From Bacillota bacterium (GTDB lineage Bacteria; Bacillota; Clostridia; Acetivibrionales; DSM-1351): 64,000 bases of DNA. The notes under the pieces were generated by a model, which was not told the DNA's origin, did no database searches, and saw only the letters and a list, made by a program, of their open reading frames with translations. The stretch is from positions 99,884 to 163,883 of the forward strand of contig JAEXOY010000036.1 of NCBI GenBank assembly GCA_023439045.1. The letters are read 5' to 3'. Every line of letters starts with the position of its first letter. The first letter of the stretch is position 1. Positions 62,580 to 64,000 of the stretch are shown here, in pieces. The position numbers and the translations under genes are program-made.

Positions 62580-63524
62580 TTATTCCTTGGGCACCTCAGT
62601 GTGCGACAATATGTCCACAATTATCTTTTTCCCTGCATCCAAGTTTTCATGGGAAATTCCCTTTGAAACTATTCTATGCGATAAAACTGGAACAGCCATG
62701 GCTTTGACATCATCTGGCGTAACAAAAGTCCTTCCATCTAAAAGAGCTCGGACTTGTACCGCTTTTAATAGGCTCAGGGTTCCGCGCGGACTTACTCCTA
62801 GGTATACCTCATGGTGTTTACGAGATGCTTCTGCAATTGAGATGATATAAGCCATTATATCTTCAGAAACCTCTGTTTTGTTATATATTGAAGCTGCCTC
62901 CATCAATTGCTGAGCCGAAGCAACAGGTTTTAATTCAGCCAATGGATTGTTTTGCTTGAACCTTTTGAGAATATTCATCCCGTCCTCACTATCGGGATAG
63001 CCCATGGCTGTTTTGATAAGAAATCTATCCAATTGCGCCTCCGGCAAAGGAAAAGTGCCCTGAATTTCAACGGGATTCTGTGTCGCAATAACTAAAAATG
63101 GGCTTGCAAGAGCGGTTGTTTCACCATCGATTGTAACTTGGCGTTCCTCCATGCATTCAAGCATTGCTGACTGGGTTCTTGGTGTTGCCCTATTTATCTC
63201 ATCCGCAAGTACTATATTAGAAAAAATTGGCCCCGGTCTAAAGGTAAATGCACTTTCCTTTTGATTATAGAAGTTTATACCGGTAATGTCGGAGGGAAGT
63301 AAATCAGGTGTAAACTGAATTCTATGAAAGCTGCAATCCAATGAAGCGGCCAATGCCTTTGCCATTACTGTCTTGCCTGTCCCAGGTACATCTTCTAATA
63401 GCATGTGACCACCGGTAATAATACAAATCAGGGAAAGGTCTATTATATCTTCCTTTCCGACGATAACCTTAGAAACATTTTCCTTTATCTTTTTGCCCAA
63501 GATACTGATGTCCTGAAGTTCCAT
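62580..63524 (-). CDS. MoxR-type AAA+ ATPase
   Basis: MoxR ATPases act as chaperones for VWA/DUF58-containing assemblies. The 314 residues show Walker A VPGTGKT (46-52), Walker B IVLADEI (104-110) followed by NRATPRTQSAMLECMEERQVTIDG, sensor 1 VIATQNPVEIQGTFPLPEAQLDRF, and the sensor 2 region GVSPRGTLSLLKAVQVRALLDGR. It is the first gene of the moxR-DUF58-DUF4129 operon and has a good promoter 80-110 bases upstream. Confidence 0.96.
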   Translation of the reverse strand: MELQDISILGKKIKENVSKVIVGKEDIIDLSLICIITGGHMLLEDVPGTGKTVMAKALAASLDCSFHRIQFTPDLLPSDITGINFYNQKESAFTFRPGPIFSNIVLADEINRATPRTQSAMLECMEERQVTIDGETTALASPFLVIATQNPVEIQGTFPLPEAQLDRFLIKTAMGYPDSEDGMNILKRFKQNNPLAELKPVASAQQLMEAASIYNKTEVSEDIMAYIISIAEASRKHHEVYLGVSPRGTLSLLKAVQVRALLDGRTFVTPDDVKAMAVPVLSHRIVSKGISHENLDAGKKIIVDILSHTEVPKE

Positions 63525-63607
63525 ATTTATATACCTTCCTTATGTAAGATTAATGCTATAACGAATCAACGTTCATGTAATAATATTCCAAATAAAGTAA
63601 TACTTCT

Positions 63608-63636
63608 ACTATATCAAAAATAGAAGCTTGTAACAA
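63608..63636 (-). promoter_or_regulatory. Promoter of the moxR operon
   Basis: On the minus strand TTGTTA (63636-63631) and TATAGT (63613-63608) are spaced by 17 bases, about 80 bases before the moxR start. Confidence 0.68.
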
Positions 63637-63873
63637 GTGTACTAGTGCATTATAAAAGTAATATCATCTAATAATGTTGTGACAAGGTGATGGAAGTAAG
63701 CAAGATAAGGATAGGAATGAGATTCATGACAACTCAGACTTATAGAAATGCCTAATAGAAAATAGGCAAAATAAGGATACAATTAAAGTGGCGGTGCACA
63801 TGGCTTGTGCCGACTTTTGTCTAGAAAAAATCAAAACAAGGCTGCAAATAAAGGGGACTGCTACACAGTGAAT
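63637..63873. other. Gap between the moxR promoter and the IS-like end
   Basis: No gene is visible. A short hairpin with the words GGTGCACA and TTGTGCC lies near 63793-63815. The rest is AT- and purine-rich without clear function. Confidence 0.5.
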
Positions 63874-63920
63874 TGAACCGCTCCCCGTCAAGTAGACAAT
63901 TAAAAAAATAAAAATATTTT

Positions 63921-63950
63921 CTGCCAGTGGGTAATCTGCTGGCAGTTTTT
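63921..63950. terminator. Hairpin next to the IS-like frame end
   Basis: A 7-bp stem (63921-63927 with 63939-63945) is followed by TTTTTAT on the plus strand and by an AT-rich tract with T runs on the minus strand. It could terminate in either direction. Confidence 0.6.
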
Positions 63951-64000
63951 ATGCTGCATGTAAATACATATCATGCTTCTCCATTGGTGTTAATACGCCA
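63949..64000 (-). CDS. C-terminal end of a possible IS3-type transposase, partial
   Basis: Only 16 codons are visible, reading GVLTPMEKHDMYLHAA and then TAA. The LTPxE pattern just before the end resembles the C-terminus of IS3-family integrase-core transposases, and an IS-like terminal repeat lies 50 bases further on. Too little is present for a firm call. Confidence 0.35.
   Translation of the reverse strand, partial: GVLTPMEKHDMYLHAA

Larger units (their letters stand above)
63874..64000 (-). mobile_element. Probable IS3-type insertion sequence end, continuing past the window
   Basis: The stretch from 63874 begins TGAACCGCTCCCCGTC..., ending about 63898 in TAGACA, and resembles the terminal inverted repeats of IS3-family elements, which start with TG. 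A terminator-like hairpin and a short reading-frame end follow inside. The other end is outside the window, so this is unconfirmed. Confidence 0.4.

Noticed and set aside
1..64000. tRNA or rRNA genes
   Set aside because: I saw no cloverleaf-like or rRNA-like GC-rich segments on either strand; a covariance search would be decisive.

Overview
The window is a low-GC chromosome segment from an anaerobic member of the Bacillota, most likely class Clostridia. Three things point there: a class III (oxygen-sensitive) ribonucleotide reductase NrdDG as the only reductase seen; the Firmicute order smc-ftsY ... ylxM-ffh-rpsP-khpA-rimM-trmD ... rplS-lepB-rbgA-rnhB-ylqG-ylqH; and strong GGAGG ribosome binding sites with surface proteins carrying SLH and copper-amine-oxidase-N stalk domains. 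The species cannot be fixed from the sequence alone.

Layout. 1-4.9 kb: the 3'-truncated part of a methyltransferase-glycosyltransferase fusion, a stalk-domain secreted protein, an FAH-family hydrolase, a small Pro/Gly-repeat protein, a glutaredoxin and a DedA protein. 5-12 kb: a beta-lactamase-fold surface protein, a GntR/UTRA regulator, purB, a class I aminotransferase and a membrane dipeptidase. 11.8-27.2 kb: a translation and secretion locus read on the minus strand, from ylxM and ffh down to yraN. It is interrupted between trmD and rplS by a 4.8-kb insert holding a DUF2238 membrane protein, a VanY-like carboxypeptidase, a Card1-like CARF nuclease with no CRISPR array, and an alpha/beta hydrolase. 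27.2-47.2 kb: a 20-kb block separating ylxM from its usual neighbour ftsY. It carries a two-subunit Thr/Ser exporter, an OPT transporter, a type II pantothenate kinase, a cell-envelope cluster (two GT-C-like membrane glycosyltransferases, a DPPR-synthase-like UbiA protein, an LTA-synthase-like enzyme), nrdDG under an apparent NrdR site, a ROK kinase, a KimA-like permease and a UPF0182 protein. 47.3-52.1 kb: ftsY and smc. 52.3-59.3 kb: a two-gene SLH / giant secreted protein operon. 59.7-63.5 kb: an AraC remnant and a MoxR-DUF58-DUF4129 operon. The right edge enters what looks like an IS3-type element.

How it works together. The core locus couples ribosome synthesis (RpsP, RplS, RimM, TrmD, RbgA) with protein targeting and export (Ffh, FtsY, LepB) and chromosome organisation (SMC). 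Readable control elements are promoters before rplS, ylxM, nrdD and moxR, a structured leader before rplS, and about a dozen intrinsic terminators.

A recurring oddity is short degenerate tandem repeats, different at each site. They fill many intergenic gaps and also encode low-complexity tails on LepB, RbgA, YraN and VanY. The most interesting items are the orphan CARF nuclease, the lipid-linked-pentose-like envelope cluster, and a 189-bp inverted-repeat element between smc and ftsY with two CAGGACG hairpin loops.
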